Assembly (NCBI RefSeq): GCF_042648405.1
Contig: NZ_JBHRXV010000011.1
Coordinates: 186,001-250,000, forward strand
DNA: 64,000 bases
Direction of reading: 5' to 3'
Source: Sphingoaurantiacus capsulatus
Lineage (GTDB): Bacteria; Pseudomonadota; Alphaproteobacteria; Sphingomonadales; Sphingomonadaceae
In this document: piece after piece, positions 16,199 to 25,098 of the stretch
How positions within the stretch are numbered: position 1 is the first letter of the stretch
How the letters are laid out: each line of letters begins with the position of its first letter
Notes under the pieces: model-generated
Databases searched by the model: none
Told to the model about the DNA's origin: nothing
What the model saw: the letters and a program-made list of their open reading frames with translations, nothing else
Translations under genes and position numbers: made by a program

Positions 16199-17182
16199 AT
16201 GGTTCAAGCCAGCAAGACTCTCGATCGCGTTCTGGTGCTCGAGATGGTGCGCGTCACCGAATGCGCCGCGATCTCGGCGTCGAAGCTGATCGGCCGCGGC
16301 GACGAGAAGGCGGCCGATGCCGCCGCCGTCGAGGGCATGCGCGACGCGCTCAACCAGCTCGCGTTCGACGGCACCGTCGTCATCGGCGAGGGCGAGCGCG
16401 ACGAGGCGCCGATGCTGTATATCGGCGAGAAGGTCGGCAGCGCGCAGGGCACCGGCCCGAAGATCGACATCGCGCTCGATCCGCTGGAAGGCACCACCAT
16501 CACCGCGAAGGCCGGCCCCAACGCGCTGGCCGTGCTGGCGATCGCCGAGCAGGGCGGGCTGCTCAACGCGCCCGACGTCTACATGGACAAGCTGGCGATC
16601 GGGCCGGGCTATCCGGAAGGCACCATCGACCTCAACAAGTCGGTGACCGAGAATGTCCAGTCGCTGGCGAAGGCGAAGGGCGTCGCGCCCGACGAGATCA
16701 TCGCCTGCGTGCTCGACCGTCCGCGCCATGAGGCGATCATCCGCGAGCTGCGTTCGCTCGGCTGCGGCGTCGTCCTCATCCCCGACGGCGACGTCGCGGG
16801 CGTGATCGCGGTGACCAACCCCGACACCACCATCGACATGTACATGGGCTCGGGCGGTGCGCCGGAGGGTGTGCTCGCGGCGGCGGCGCTGCGCTGCGTT
16901 GGCGGCCAGTTCCAGGGCCGGCTGCTGTTCCGCAACGACGACGAGCGCGGCCGCGCCCGCCGCTGGGGCATCGAGGATCTCGACCGCGTCTATCACCTCA
17001 ACGAGCTGGCGAAGGGCGACGTGATCTTCGCGGCGACCGGCGTCACCGACGGCTCGCTGCTCGACGGCGTCAAGCGCCGGCGCGACGGCACGATCACCAC
17101 CGACTCGGTGGTGATGCGCGCCTCCTCGGGCACCGTGCGCTGGGTGAAGGGTGAGCACCGCCGCGGCAGCGTCCGCGATTAG
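16199..17182 (+). CDS. glpX: Class II fructose-1,6-bisphosphatase
   Basis: Gluconeogenic phosphatase, 327 aa, in the normal GlpX range. Metal and substrate motifs: GEGERDEAPML (about 62-72), ALDPLEGTT (about 87-95), DGDVAGVI and SGGAPEGVLAA (about 220-230). ATG 16199 lies downstream of a GTGGGGAA purine stretch; an in-frame GTG at 16187 would add four residues. It follows hom by 46 bp on the same strand and is followed by a GTCAT-type palindrome, then recJ. Confidence 0.94.
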   Translation: MVQASKTLDRVLVLEMVRVTECAAISASKLIGRGDEKAADAAAVEGMRDALNQLAFDGTVVIGEGERDEAPMLYIGEKVGSAQGTGPKIDIALDPLEGTTITAKAGPNALAVLAIAEQGGLLNAPDVYMDKLAIGPGYPEGTIDLNKSVTENVQSLAKAKGVAPDEIIACVLDRPRHEAIIRELRSLGCGVVLIPDGDVAGVIAVTNPDTTIDMYMGSGGAPEGVLAAAALRCVGGQFQGRLLFRNDDERGRARRWGIEDLDRVYHLNELAKGDVIFAATGVTDGSLLDGVKRRRDGTITTDSVVMRASSGTVRWVKGEHRRGSVRD

Positions 17183-17202
17183 TCGCCTCGCACTGCCGCA
17201 CC

Positions 17203-17304
17203 CGTCATCCTGACGAAAGTCAGGATCTCCTGCCACGTTCGTCGCGGTGCGCAGGGTCGTCGCGTTTAACCCGGGATGAGGTCCTGACTTTCGTCAGGAT
17301 GACG
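17203..17304. repeat. GTCAT-type palindromic intergenic repeat, subfamily B copy 1
   Basis: Inverted repeat with about 23-nt arms (CGTCATCCTGACGAAAGTCA...) around a roughly 50-bp centre. Same architecture as 58333-58447: the outer GTCAT is followed by a short internal palindrome CCTGACGAAAGTCAGG. It sits between glpX and recJ on the same strand. Confidence 0.85.
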
Positions 17305-17340
17305 ACCTGCACTACAGTGCGGTGATGGGGTGCAGCGTAC

Positions 17341-19110
17341 ATGAGTAATTCGGTCTTCGGCATCGAGCAGTCGGTGCTCGGCCAGCCGTGGCGGTGGCGG
17401 GGCGGGCGCGAGCGGGCGGCCGAGCTGGCCAGCCGCGCCGGACTCGACGACATCGTCGCGCAGCTGTTCCTCGCGCGCGGCGCCTCGTTCGACGATCTGG
17501 AGCGGTTGCGCAGCCCGACGATCCGCGACTGGCTGCCCGACCCCTCGATCTTCCGCGACATGGGCGTGGCGGCCGAACGGATTGCCGCCGCGGTGCGCAG
17601 CGGTGAGCCGGTGGTGGTGTTCGGCGACTATGACGTCGACGGCGCCACCTCGGCGGCGCTGCTCATCCGCTTCCTGCGCGCCTGCGGGGCGGATGCGACC
17701 TATTACATCCCCGACCGGCTGATGGAGGGCTATGGCCCCTCGGGCGAGGCGCTGGAGCGGCTGGCGGGGCAGGGCAAGACGCTCGCGATCACCGTCGATT
17801 GCGGCACGCAGGCGTTCGAAGCGCTGGAGCGGGCCTGCGCGGCGGGCCTCGACGTGGTGGTGGTCGACCATCACAAGGCGTCGACCGCGCTGCCGGCCTG
17901 CGTCGCGGTGGTGAACCCCAACCGGATGGACGAGGAGGAAGGCGCCGCCTACGGCCACCTCGCCGCGGTCGGCATGGCGTTTATGCTCGCGGTCGCGGTC
18001 AACCGCCTGCTGCGCGACACCGGCTGGTTCGCCGGCCGCCCCGAGCCGAAGCTCATGGAGCTGCTCGATCTCGTCGCGCTCGGCACCGTCGCCGACGTGG
18101 TGTCGCTGACCGGCCTCAACCGCGCCTTCGTCGCGCAGGGGCTGAAGGTGATGGCGGCGCGGCGCAACATCGGCATGGCCGCGTTGTTCGACGTGGCGAA
18201 GCTGGAGCGATCGCCGCAGGCCGGCGACCTCGGCTTCATGATCGGGCCGCGCATCAACGCCGGCGGCCGGGTCGGGCGCTCCGACCTCGGGGTGCGGCTG
18301 CTGACCAGCGAGGACCCCGAGGAGGCGCGCGTCATCGCCGCCGAGCTCGATTTCCTCAACGGCGAGCGCCGCGCGCTGGAGACCAGCATCACCGAGGCGG
18401 CGGTCGCGGCGAGCGTGGGGCAGGGCGACAGCCCGGTCGCGGTGATCGCCGGGCAGGGCTGGCACCCCGGCGTCATCGGCATCGTCGCCAGCCGCATCAA
18501 GGACAGGCTCAACAAGCCCGCTGTGATCATCGCCGTCGACGCCGATGGCGTAGGGAAGGGCTCGGGCCGCTCGCTGCCCGGCGTCGATCTGGGCGGCGCG
18601 GTGCTGGCGGCGAAGGACCTGGGGCTGCTGGTCGCGGGCGGCGGCCATGCGATGGCGGCGGGCCTCACCGTCGACGCCGACAAGGTCGCGGCGTTCACCG
18701 AATTTCTCAACGATCGGCTCGGCGCCGACGTGACCCGCGCGCAGGAAGGCGCCGCGCTCACCCTCGACGCCGCGCTGGCGCCGGGCGGGGTGTGCGTCGA
18801 GCTGGCCGAAGCGCTCGACGGCGCCGGCCCCTACGGCGCCGGCTGGCCGCAGCCCCGGGTGGCGGCGGGGCCGGTGACGGTGGTCAAATGCGATGTGGTC
18901 GGCACCGGGCACGTCCGCGTCATCCTGTCGGGGGCCGATGGTTCGCGGGTGAAGGCGGTGGCGTTCCGCCATGCCGACACCGCGCTCGGCGCCGCGCTCG
19001 CCAACGCGCGCGGCCGCCGCATGTATGTCGCCGGCCGCATCAAGCGCGACGACTGGGGCGCCAAGCCCAGCGCCGAATTGCATCTCGATGATGCGGCGTG
19101 GGCCGATTGA
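17341..19110 (+). CDS. recJ: Single-stranded-DNA-specific exonuclease RecJ
   Basis: 5'-3' ssDNA exonuclease of recombination and mismatch repair. 589 aa. DHH-superfamily motifs: FGDYDVDGATS (95-105, motif I), TVDCG (about 151-155), VVVDHHKAS (173-181, motif III) and LGTVADVV; DHHA1 domain with GWHPGVIGIVASRI and SGRSLPGVDLG, GGGHAMAAGLT; C-terminal OB-like region. ATG 17341 follows the GTCAT-type repeat. A tRNA-Glu gene follows about 50 bp after the stop. Confidence 0.95.
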   Translation: MSNSVFGIEQSVLGQPWRWRGGRERAAELASRAGLDDIVAQLFLARGASFDDLERLRSPTIRDWLPDPSIFRDMGVAAERIAAAVRSGEPVVVFGDYDVDGATSAALLIRFLRACGADATYYIPDRLMEGYGPSGEALERLAGQGKTLAITVDCGTQAFEALERACAAGLDVVVVDHHKASTALPACVAVVNPNRMDEEEGAAYGHLAAVGMAFMLAVAVNRLLRDTGWFAGRPEPKLMELLDLVALGTVADVVSLTGLNRAFVAQGLKVMAARRNIGMAALFDVAKLERSPQAGDLGFMIGPRINAGGRVGRSDLGVRLLTSEDPEEARVIAAELDFLNGERRALETSITEAAVAASVGQGDSPVAVIAGQGWHPGVIGIVASRIKDRLNKPAVIIAVDADGVGKGSGRSLPGVDLGGAVLAAKDLGLLVAGGGHAMAAGLTVDADKVAAFTEFLNDRLGADVTRAQEGAALTLDAALAPGGVCVELAEALDGAGPYGAGWPQPRVAAGPVTVVKCDVVGTGHVRVILSGADGSRVKAVAFRHADTALGAALANARGRRMYVAGRIKRDDWGAKPSAELHLDDAAWAD

Positions 19111-19160
19111 ACGGTTGACCGATACCGACGCCCTAGCTAAGTCAGCGCCTCTTCCGCTGC

Positions 19161-19236
19161 GGCCCCATCGTCTAGCGGTCTAGGACGTCGCCCTTTCACG
19201 GCGAAAACACGGGTTCGAGTCCCGTTGGGGTCACCA
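19161..19236 (+). tRNA. tRNA-Glu (anticodon TTC), CCA encoded
   Basis: Complete cloverleaf: acceptor GGCCCCA pairs with TGGGGTC (one G-U), anticodon stem CGCC/GGCG around loop CTTTCAC giving anticodon TTC, and T arm CGGGTTCGAGTCCCG. Discriminator A and an encoded CCA end the gene. A weak sigma70-like TTGACC (19115-19120) lies upstream. No duplicated 3' end was seen nearby, unlike the tRNA-Gln gene at 58520. Confidence 0.95.
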
Positions 19237-19390
19237 CCTTCGAGCCACTTCGTCGGTCAAAGCGGCAACCTCCTGCTCACCGCCGATTGACACCGCCCGC
19301 CGAACGCGGAAATCTGGGCGCATGGGGATCGCGATCACCCCATGAGGCGTCAGGCTGAAGCATCGCGTCCTGGTTGATGAAGGACGCCCT

Positions 19391-20242
19391 ATGCCTGCCC
19401 CACATTCGATCACCGCCGAAAAGCTTGCTCGCCTGATCGGCCAGCCGACCGCGCCGCGGATCGTCGATATGCGAACCGACGCTGAGTTCGCGCGCGACCC
19501 GCGGCTGATTCCCGGCGCGCGGCGGCGGCGCTTTGCCGAGCCTGCGCACTGGGCGCCCGAATTTGGCGGGCAGGCCGTCGTGGTCGCATCGGGCGATGGC
19601 GGGGATATCGCCGACGGTGTTGCCGCGTGGCTTCGGCAGGAGCGCGTCCCCGCCGAACGGCTGGAGGGCGGCGTTGCGGGCTGGGCGGCGGCGGGGCTGC
19701 CGCTGGTGCCCGAGGCGAAGCTGCCGCGCCGAGATTCGAACGGCCGCACCGTCTGGGTGACGCGGCAGCGGCCGAAGGTCGACCGCATCGCCTGCCCGTG
19801 GCTGATCCGCCGCTTCGTCGACCCGGCCGCCGTGTTTCTGTTCGTGCCGCCTGCCGAGGTCGCCGCTGTCGCCGCACGGTTCGATGCGACACCCTTCGAC
19901 GTCGAGGGCGACGGCATCGCGTGGAGCCACCGCGGCGACCGCTGCACCTTCGACGTGATGGTCGAGGAACTGGGGCTGACGGGCTTTCCGGCGCTGGAAC
20001 AGCTCGCCGTCATCGTGCGCGGGGCCGACACCGGCCATCCCGAGATCGTGCCGGAGGCGGCGGGGCTGCTCGCGGTGTCGCTCGGCCTGTCGCGGATGTT
20101 CGCCGACGATATCGAGCAGCTCGATGCCGGCATGCTGGTCTATGACGCGCTCTATCGCTGGTGCCGCGACGCCACCGACGAGGTCCATAACTGGAGTTCG
20201 CACCAGCCCCGCGGCGCGCGGCCGGCGGGGGACGGCCGGTGA
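19391..20242 (+). CDS. chrB: Rhodanese-like/ChrB fusion, chromate resistance protein
   Basis: 283 aa. N-terminal rhodanese fold (about 8-108: IVDMRTDAEFARDPR, GGVAGWAAAGLPL) joined to a ChrB C-terminal domain (about 118-270: DRIACPWLIRRFVDPAAVFLFVP, then HRGDRCTFDVM). In the rhodanese part the active loop reads VVVASGDGGDIADG, so the catalytic Cys is missing and sulfurtransferase activity is unlikely. ChrB proteins sense or help detoxify chromate. The stop overlaps the chrA start by 4 bp, confirming a chr operon. Symbol assigned from the ChrB domain and the neighbour. Confidence 0.85.
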   Translation: MPAPHSITAEKLARLIGQPTAPRIVDMRTDAEFARDPRLIPGARRRRFAEPAHWAPEFGGQAVVVASGDGGDIADGVAAWLRQERVPAERLEGGVAGWAAAGLPLVPEAKLPRRDSNGRTVWVTRQRPKVDRIACPWLIRRFVDPAAVFLFVPPAEVAAVAARFDATPFDVEGDGIAWSHRGDRCTFDVMVEELGLTGFPALEQLAVIVRGADTGHPEIVPEAAGLLAVSLGLSRMFADDIEQLDAGMLVYDALYRWCRDATDEVHNWSSHQPRGARPAGDGR

Positions 20243-21456
20243 GCGGCGCGGTGATCGCCCCCGCGCCCGCCGACACCCATCGCCCACCGGATCTCAGCCA
20301 CCCGGCGCTGTTCCTGCGCTTCCTGCGCTTCGGCCTGATGGCGTTCGGCGGGCCGGTGGCGCAGATCGCGATGATCCGGCGCGAGCTGGTCGACGAGGAG
20401 CGGTGGATTTCCAGCGCGCACTTCAACCGGCTGCTGGCGGTGATGCAGGCGCTGCCGGGGCCGGAGGCGCACGAGCTGTGCGTGCATCTCGGCATTCGCG
20501 CCAAGGGGCGGCTCGGCGGGCTGCTCGCCGGGCTCGCCTTCATGCTGCCGGGCTTCATCCTCGTGCTGGCGCTTGCCTGGGCCTATACGCGGTTCGCGTT
20601 TCAAAGCCGGCTTCTCGCGGCGGTGTTCCTCGGGGTGCAGGCGGCGGTGATCGCGGTGATCGTGCGCGCCGTCCACCGGATCGGGGAGCATATCCTGATC
20701 GACCGCTGGTTGTGGCTGGCCGCCGGGTTGGCGGCCGGCGCCACGTTGCTCGGCGCGCCGTTCTGGATCGTGCTGCCGGGGGTGGGCATCGGCTATGCGC
20801 TCGCGGCGTCGCGGCGGTACGGGCTTGCCGCGCTGGTGCTGCTGGTTGCGGCGGCAGGCGGGTGGCTGATCAGCGGTTCGGCCGGTGCCGCTACCCAGGC
20901 CGCAGTCGCCGCACCCACCGCGGCTGCGCTGTTCGTGGCCGGGCTGAAGGGCGGCCTGCTGACCTTCGGCGGCGCCTACACCGCGATTCCGTTTGTCCGA
21001 ACCGACACGGTCGGGCGCGGGTGGATGAGCGACGCGCAGTTCCTCGACGGCCTCGGCCTGTCGGGCATCCTGCCGGCGCCGCTGGTCATCTTCGCGACGT
21101 TCGTCGGCTGGGTGAGCGGCGGGCTCGCCGGCGCGCTGGCGATCACCGCCGGCATGTTCCTCCCTGCCTTCGCTTTCTCGCTGCTGTTCTACGAGCGACT
21201 GGAGGCGCTGATCGAGCATCGCCGGCTGCAGCTTTTCCTGGCGGGCGTGGCGGCGGGCGTGGCCGGGCTGATCGCGATGACGCTGCTCGATCTGGCGCGC
21301 GCGACGGTGGACCGCACGCCGGCGCTGATCGTCACCGGCGCGATCTTCGTGACTTCGCTGCTCGTGCTCTATCGGTGGAAGAACAAGCTGGCGACGCCGG
21401 TCGTCCTCGCGGTCGGCGGGCTGGCGGGGACATTGGCATTGACCTCGTCAGGCTGA
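20239..21456 (+). CDS. chrA: Chromate efflux transporter
   Basis: CHR-family inner-membrane transporter that expels chromate. 405 aa, two-domain (long-chain) type: the first half carries RFGLMAFGGPVAQIAMI (about 30-46) and the second half repeats it as GLKGGLLTFGGAYTAIPF (about 234-251). PGPEAHELCVHLG and LPGFILVLALAW in half one, LPAPLVIFATFVGW in half two. It starts with GTG in a 4-bp overlap with the rhodanese-ChrB gene. About 10 hydrophobic segments are visible. Confidence 0.93.
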   Translation: MSGAVIAPAPADTHRPPDLSHPALFLRFLRFGLMAFGGPVAQIAMIRRELVDEERWISSAHFNRLLAVMQALPGPEAHELCVHLGIRAKGRLGGLLAGLAFMLPGFILVLALAWAYTRFAFQSRLLAAVFLGVQAAVIAVIVRAVHRIGEHILIDRWLWLAAGLAAGATLLGAPFWIVLPGVGIGYALAASRRYGLAALVLLVAAAGGWLISGSAGAATQAAVAAPTAAALFVAGLKGGLLTFGGAYTAIPFVRTDTVGRGWMSDAQFLDGLGLSGILPAPLVIFATFVGWVSGGLAGALAITAGMFLPAFAFSLLFYERLEALIEHRRLQLFLAGVAAGVAGLIAMTLLDLARATVDRTPALIVTGAIFVTSLLVLYRWKNKLATPVVLAVGGLAGTLALTSSG

Positions 21457-21496
21457 CGCGACAGCTTGGCGCCGATCGCGAAACGCGACGGGGGGA

Positions 21497-21898
21497 ATGC
21501 CGATGTTCAACGATCTGCCGGATATTCTGCTGCGCCACCGCATGGCCGTGGGCATCGTCGCCATCCTGATCGCGATCGCCACCTGGGCGGTCGATCTGAC
21601 CGATCTCGTCTATGCCTGCCCCTATTGCCGGAGCCAGCGCACCGTTATCGGCCTGCTCGGCATCCTGCTGCTGCTGCCCAATCCGGCGCACTGGCTGGTG
21701 CGCTACCTGTCGGCGGTGTTCGCGGTTTTCGGTCTGTCGGTCGCCGGCACCCAGCATTTCAAGGGCTGGGCGCGGATCATGGGCGGCGAGTTCGAATGGG
21801 GCGCACAGTGGTACATCAACCCGTGGATGCTCTCCGGCTTCGCGATCTTCATCATCACCGGACTTCTGTTGCTGATCTGGCGCTGGCGCAAGCGATAG
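21497..21898 (+). CDS. DsbB-like four-helix membrane protein
   Basis: 133 aa with four predicted membrane segments (about 16-34, 48-62, 66-86, 108-127). After the first helix is YACPYCRSQRTVIGL, closely like the DsbB C-x-x-C-x-x-Q-R quinone-side motif. The second external loop (about 87-107) has no cysteine, so the second redox pair of DsbB is absent. It may therefore be a reduced quinone-linked thiol oxidase or an unrelated protein with a similar site. It sits 40 bp downstream of chrA on the same strand, possibly in the same transcript. ATG at 21503 is an alternative start. Confidence 0.5.
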   Translation: MPMFNDLPDILLRHRMAVGIVAILIAIATWAVDLTDLVYACPYCRSQRTVIGLLGILLLLPNPAHWLVRYLSAVFAVFGLSVAGTQHFKGWARIMGGEFEWGAQWYINPWMLSGFAIFIITGLLLLIWRWRKR

Positions 21899-21959
21899 GC
21901 TGTCCGCGCTTTGACGCGAACCTCCCGCCGCGCGATGACGTAGGGCGGGAGGTGCGCGC

Positions 21960-22454
21960 ATGAGTGATCAACCTATCGACATGGTGCGGCTCGCCGAGCG
22001 GGCGCTCGCGACCGAGCCGGGGACACTGCCGGCGCGGGTGCGCCACGTCGTCGAGCGGGCGGCGCGGCGCGAAACGGTGAGCCGGCCGCATCCGGCGGCG
22101 GGCGAGGGCGGGGACAGCTTCGGCCAGCGGCTCGCGGATCGCGTTGCCGCGGTCGGCGGTTCCTGGGGCTTCATCGCCGGTTTCGGGCTGTTCCTGCTCG
22201 GCTGGGCGCTGACCAACGCGCTGCTGCTGACGCACCCGCCCGATCCCTATCCCTTCATCTTCTTGAACCTGCTGCTGTCGATGCTGGCGGCGATTCAGGC
22301 GCCGATCATCATGATGAGCCAGAACCGGCAAGTGGTGCGCGACCGGCTTCAGGCCCAGCAGGATTATGAGGTGAATTTGAAGGCCGAACTGGAGATTCTG
22401 GCGCTTCACGAAAAGATGGATCGGGTGCTGGCGCAGCTCGATGAACGGCCATAG
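21960..22454 (+). CDS. DUF1003 family membrane protein
   Basis: 164 aa. A soluble N-terminal part (about 1-50) is followed by DRVAAVGGSWGFIAGFG, then a second hydrophobic stretch FIFLNLLLSMLAAIQAPIIMMSQNRQ. This pair of helices followed by N-R-Q and a D/E-rich amphipathic tail is the DUF1003 signature. Function unknown; the C-terminal helix (about 117-160) looks coiled-coil-like. It lies between the chr genes and an SDR gene on the same strand. Confidence 0.85.
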   Translation: MSDQPIDMVRLAERALATEPGTLPARVRHVVERAARRETVSRPHPAAGEGGDSFGQRLADRVAAVGGSWGFIAGFGLFLLGWALTNALLLTHPPDPYPFIFLNLLLSMLAAIQAPIIMMSQNRQVVRDRLQAQQDYEVNLKAELEILALHEKMDRVLAQLDERP

Positions 22455-22488
22455 TAAGTCAGCGAACGATTTTAGGCGGGGAGCAGCA

Positions 22489-23259
22489 ATGACGGGACTT
22501 TTCGATCTTTCGGGCAAGGTGGCGGTGATCACCGGCTCGTCGCGCGGCATCGGCAAGGCGATCGCCCACCGGATGGCCGAACATGGCGCCAACGTCGTCA
22601 TTTCCTCGCGCAAGCTCGACGCCTGCGAGGCGGCGGTGGCCGAGATCAACGCCGCGGTCGGGCGTGACGCCGCCATAGCGGTGCCGGCGAACATCTCGTC
22701 GAAGGACGACCTCCAGCGGCTGGTCGATGAAGCCAACCGCGCGTTCGGCAAGATCGACATCATCGTCTGCAACGCGGCGGCGAACCCCTATTTCGGGCCG
22801 ATGGCGGGCATCGCCGACGAGCAGTTCGACAAGATTTTGAAGAACAACATCGTCGCCAACCACTGGCTGATCCAGATGACCGCGCCGCAGATGGTCGAGC
22901 GCGGCGAGGGGGCGGTGATCATCGTCTCGTCGATCGGCGGGCTGAAGGCGTCCAACCAGCTCGGCGCCTACTGCATCTCGAAGGCGGCGGACATGCAGCT
23001 GGCGCGCAACCTCGCGCTCGAGTTCGGGCCGAAGGGGGTGACGGTCAACGCCATCTGCCCCGGCCTCGTCCAGACCGATTTCGCCAAGGCGCTGTGGGAC
23101 AATCCCGACATCCTGAAGGCGGCGAAGGCGAACTCCTGCCTGAAGCGCATCGGCCAGCCCGACGAGATCGCCGGCATGGCGGTGTTCCTCGCCTCGAAGG
23201 CCGGTGCCTTCACCACCGGGCAAAGCTTCGTCATCGATGGCGGCGCCACCGTCGTCTAG
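22489..23259 (+). CDS. Short-chain dehydrogenase/reductase
   Basis: Classical SDR oxidoreductase, 256 aa. The cofactor motif is ITGSSRGIGKA (about 14-24), followed by CNAAANP, the SSIGGLKAS catalytic Ser segment and the YCISK active-site Tyr-Lys, then CPGLVQTDFA. Cytoplasmic; the substrate cannot be assigned. The NNAG motif is replaced by CNAAA, as in several SDRs related to acyl-chain metabolism. ATG 22489 is preceded by GGGGAGCA. The 3' end overlaps the convergent hydrolase gene by 4 bp. Confidence 0.9.
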   Translation: MTGLFDLSGKVAVITGSSRGIGKAIAHRMAEHGANVVISSRKLDACEAAVAEINAAVGRDAAIAVPANISSKDDLQRLVDEANRAFGKIDIIVCNAAANPYFGPMAGIADEQFDKILKNNIVANHWLIQMTAPQMVERGEGAVIIVSSIGGLKASNQLGAYCISKAADMQLARNLALEFGPKGVTVNAICPGLVQTDFAKALWDNPDILKAAKANSCLKRIGQPDEIAGMAVFLASKAGAFTTGQSFVIDGGATVV

Positions 23260-24227
23260 GCGGCGGTTCGCCCTTTGCGGTCGTAATAGAGGCGGCCCAT
23301 CAGCTCGAACAGCGCGAGCGTGTTGCGCGGGCTGTGGTCGTGCGCGAACTCGCGGTAGAGCGTGTCGACGTTGACCGCGAGGCGCTCGGCATCGCTCCAC
23401 GCGTCGAAGCGACCGAGGCCGATGTCGAAGGCCGCGTCGGCGGCGGACATGCCCGCGTCATAGCGCTTGCGCGCCTCCTGCGTGATGTAGCCGAGATAGT
23501 CGTGGACGGCGCGCACCCCGGCGCGGTCGGTCAGCGGGCCGTGGCCGGGGACGATATGGTCGACGTCCATGTCGAGGATCATCTCGCAGGCGGCGAGCCA
23601 GTTGGAGACCGGCCCTTCCCACATGATCGGCGTGCCCTCGATGAACAGGATGTCGCCGGTGAACACGGTGCGGTCGGTCGGGACATGTACCAGCACGTCG
23701 CCGGCCGTATGCGCCGGGCCGACCTCGATCAGCCGCACGCCCTTGTCGCCGACCTTCAGGTCGAGCCGGCCGTTGAAGGTCTGCGTCGGGGCGCGGCTGT
23801 TGACGCCGGCGAAGTCGAAGGGCGCGAAGATTTCGGCGAAGTAATTGCCGGCGACGCCGAGCTGCCCCGCGGCGCCCGCAGCCTTCAACTGCGCCAGCAT
23901 CTGCGGCGAGAATTCGGCCATTTCCTTGGCCGACGCTTCCGATGCGACGATCTCGGCTTGCGGCAGCAGGCCGTTGCCATGGGTGTGGTCGCCGTTGGCG
24001 TGGGTGTTGACGACGGTGCCGATGTCGGATGCGCCGAGGCCGGTGGCGTCGCGCATGACGCCGAGCATCTCGGCGGTCAGCGGCTCGTCGAACAACGTAT
24101 CGACCAGCAGCGCCTCGTCGCCGTCGCGGATCAGCCCTGCGTTCGACCAGCCCCAGCTGCCGTCGGGCTGAAGATAGGCGTAGATTCCGCTGCCGAGATC
24201 GACGAGCCCCTTGCCATAGCCTGCCAT
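23256..24227 (-). CDS. Metallo-beta-lactamase-fold hydrolase
   Basis: 323 aa. Zinc-site motifs: THANGDHTHGNG (the HxNGDH form, about 81-92), a second His in VGPAHTAGDVLVHVP, Asp in FTGDILFIEGTP and PGHGP. The length and motif layout resemble the quinoprotein-relay/SoxH-like or hydroxyacid-type MBL proteins. The start is ATG 24227, preceded by GGAGGAC; eight codons of open frame upstream are discarded. Substrate unknown. Confidence 0.85.
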   Translation of the reverse strand: MAGYGKGLVDLGSGIYAYLQPDGSWGWSNAGLIRDGDEALLVDTLFDEPLTAEMLGVMRDATGLGASDIGTVVNTHANGDHTHGNGLLPQAEIVASEASAKEMAEFSPQMLAQLKAAGAAGQLGVAGNYFAEIFAPFDFAGVNSRAPTQTFNGRLDLKVGDKGVRLIEVGPAHTAGDVLVHVPTDRTVFTGDILFIEGTPIMWEGPVSNWLAACEMILDMDVDHIVPGHGPLTDRAGVRAVHDYLGYITQEARKRYDAGMSAADAAFDIGLGRFDAWSDAERLAVNVDTLYREFAHDHSPRNTLALFELMGRLYYDRKGRTAA

Positions 24228-24278
24228 ATCGAAGTCCTCCCCGTCCGCCACGCTAGGGCAGACGGGGACGGGGTCAAG

Positions 24279-25004
24279 CTACTCGAGTTCGAAGACGACG
24301 TTGACGGTGACGCTCAGCTCGACCTCGCCGGCGGCGACCGGCGTCGAGGCGTCCTTCATTTCCGCCATTGCCTGCGCGCGCATCACCGGGACCGGGTAGG
24401 GCGGCGGGGTGACCGCGCTGCCTTCGCTGATCTGCAGGATGCGCTTCACGCGCAGGCCGGCGGCCTTGGCGTAAAGCTCGGCGCGCTGGCGGGCCTTGGT
24501 CATCGCGGCGACGCGGGCTTCGTCGAGCGCCGGCTCGGGCTTGTCGAGGCGGAAGGTCGGGCCGTTGATCTGGTTCGAGCCCTGCGCGACCAGCGCGTCG
24601 ATGGTCTTGCCCATGTTGGCGATGTCGCGCACCCGCACCGAGACGTTGTTGCTCGCCTGATAGCCGGTGAGCAGCGGCGGCTGGTTCTCGCGGTACATAT
24701 ATTGCGGGCTGAGGTTGATGCCCGAGGTCTGGATGTCGCGGTCGGCGATCCCGGCGCGCTTCAGCGCGGCGACGACGGCGGTCATCTTGTTCGCGTTGAA
24801 GCGCATCGCCTCGCTGGCGGTCTTCGACTGGGTCATCACGCCGGCCGACAGATCGGCGACGTCGGGCGCGCGCTCGACCTTGCCCTCGGCGGCGACGGCG
24901 AGCGTGGTGCCGACGGTCGGCGCCTGAACGATGGGCACCACCTGGGCGGCCGCGGGAGCGGCGAGCGCGAACAGACTGGCGGCAATGGCGAAACGTGCGA
25001 TCAT
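24279..25004 (-). CDS. Exported SIMPL (DUF541) domain protein
   Basis: 241 aa with a signal peptide (MIARFAIAASLFALAAPAAAQ) and a SIMPL domain: VAAEGKVERAPDVADLSAGV, then IQTSGINLSPQY, YQASNNVSVRVRD, and ARQRAELYAKAAGL. Related proteins form periplasmic or outer-membrane oligomers of unclear role, linked in some species to oxidative stress. ATG 25004 lies after GGAAGG and begins the signal peptide. Confidence 0.88.
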   Translation of the reverse strand: MIARFAIAASLFALAAPAAAQVVPIVQAPTVGTTLAVAAEGKVERAPDVADLSAGVMTQSKTASEAMRFNANKMTAVVAALKRAGIADRDIQTSGINLSPQYMYRENQPPLLTGYQASNNVSVRVRDIANMGKTIDALVAQGSNQINGPTFRLDKPEPALDEARVAAMTKARQRAELYAKAAGLRVKRILQISEGSAVTPPPYPVPVMRAQAMAEMKDASTPVAAGEVELSVTVNVVFELE

Positions 25005-25098
25005 CGGATCAATCCTTCCGAACGAAAACTGGTGTTGACGCGGCAGATGCCGCACCGCGACTTTCGCGGGGCTGAACGGCGTAACGATTGCGCAACGA

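Noticed and set aside
19161..19390. Integration site at tRNA-Glu.
   Set aside because: No duplicated tRNA 3' end was found downstream, and the neighbouring chr genes have normal base composition by eye.
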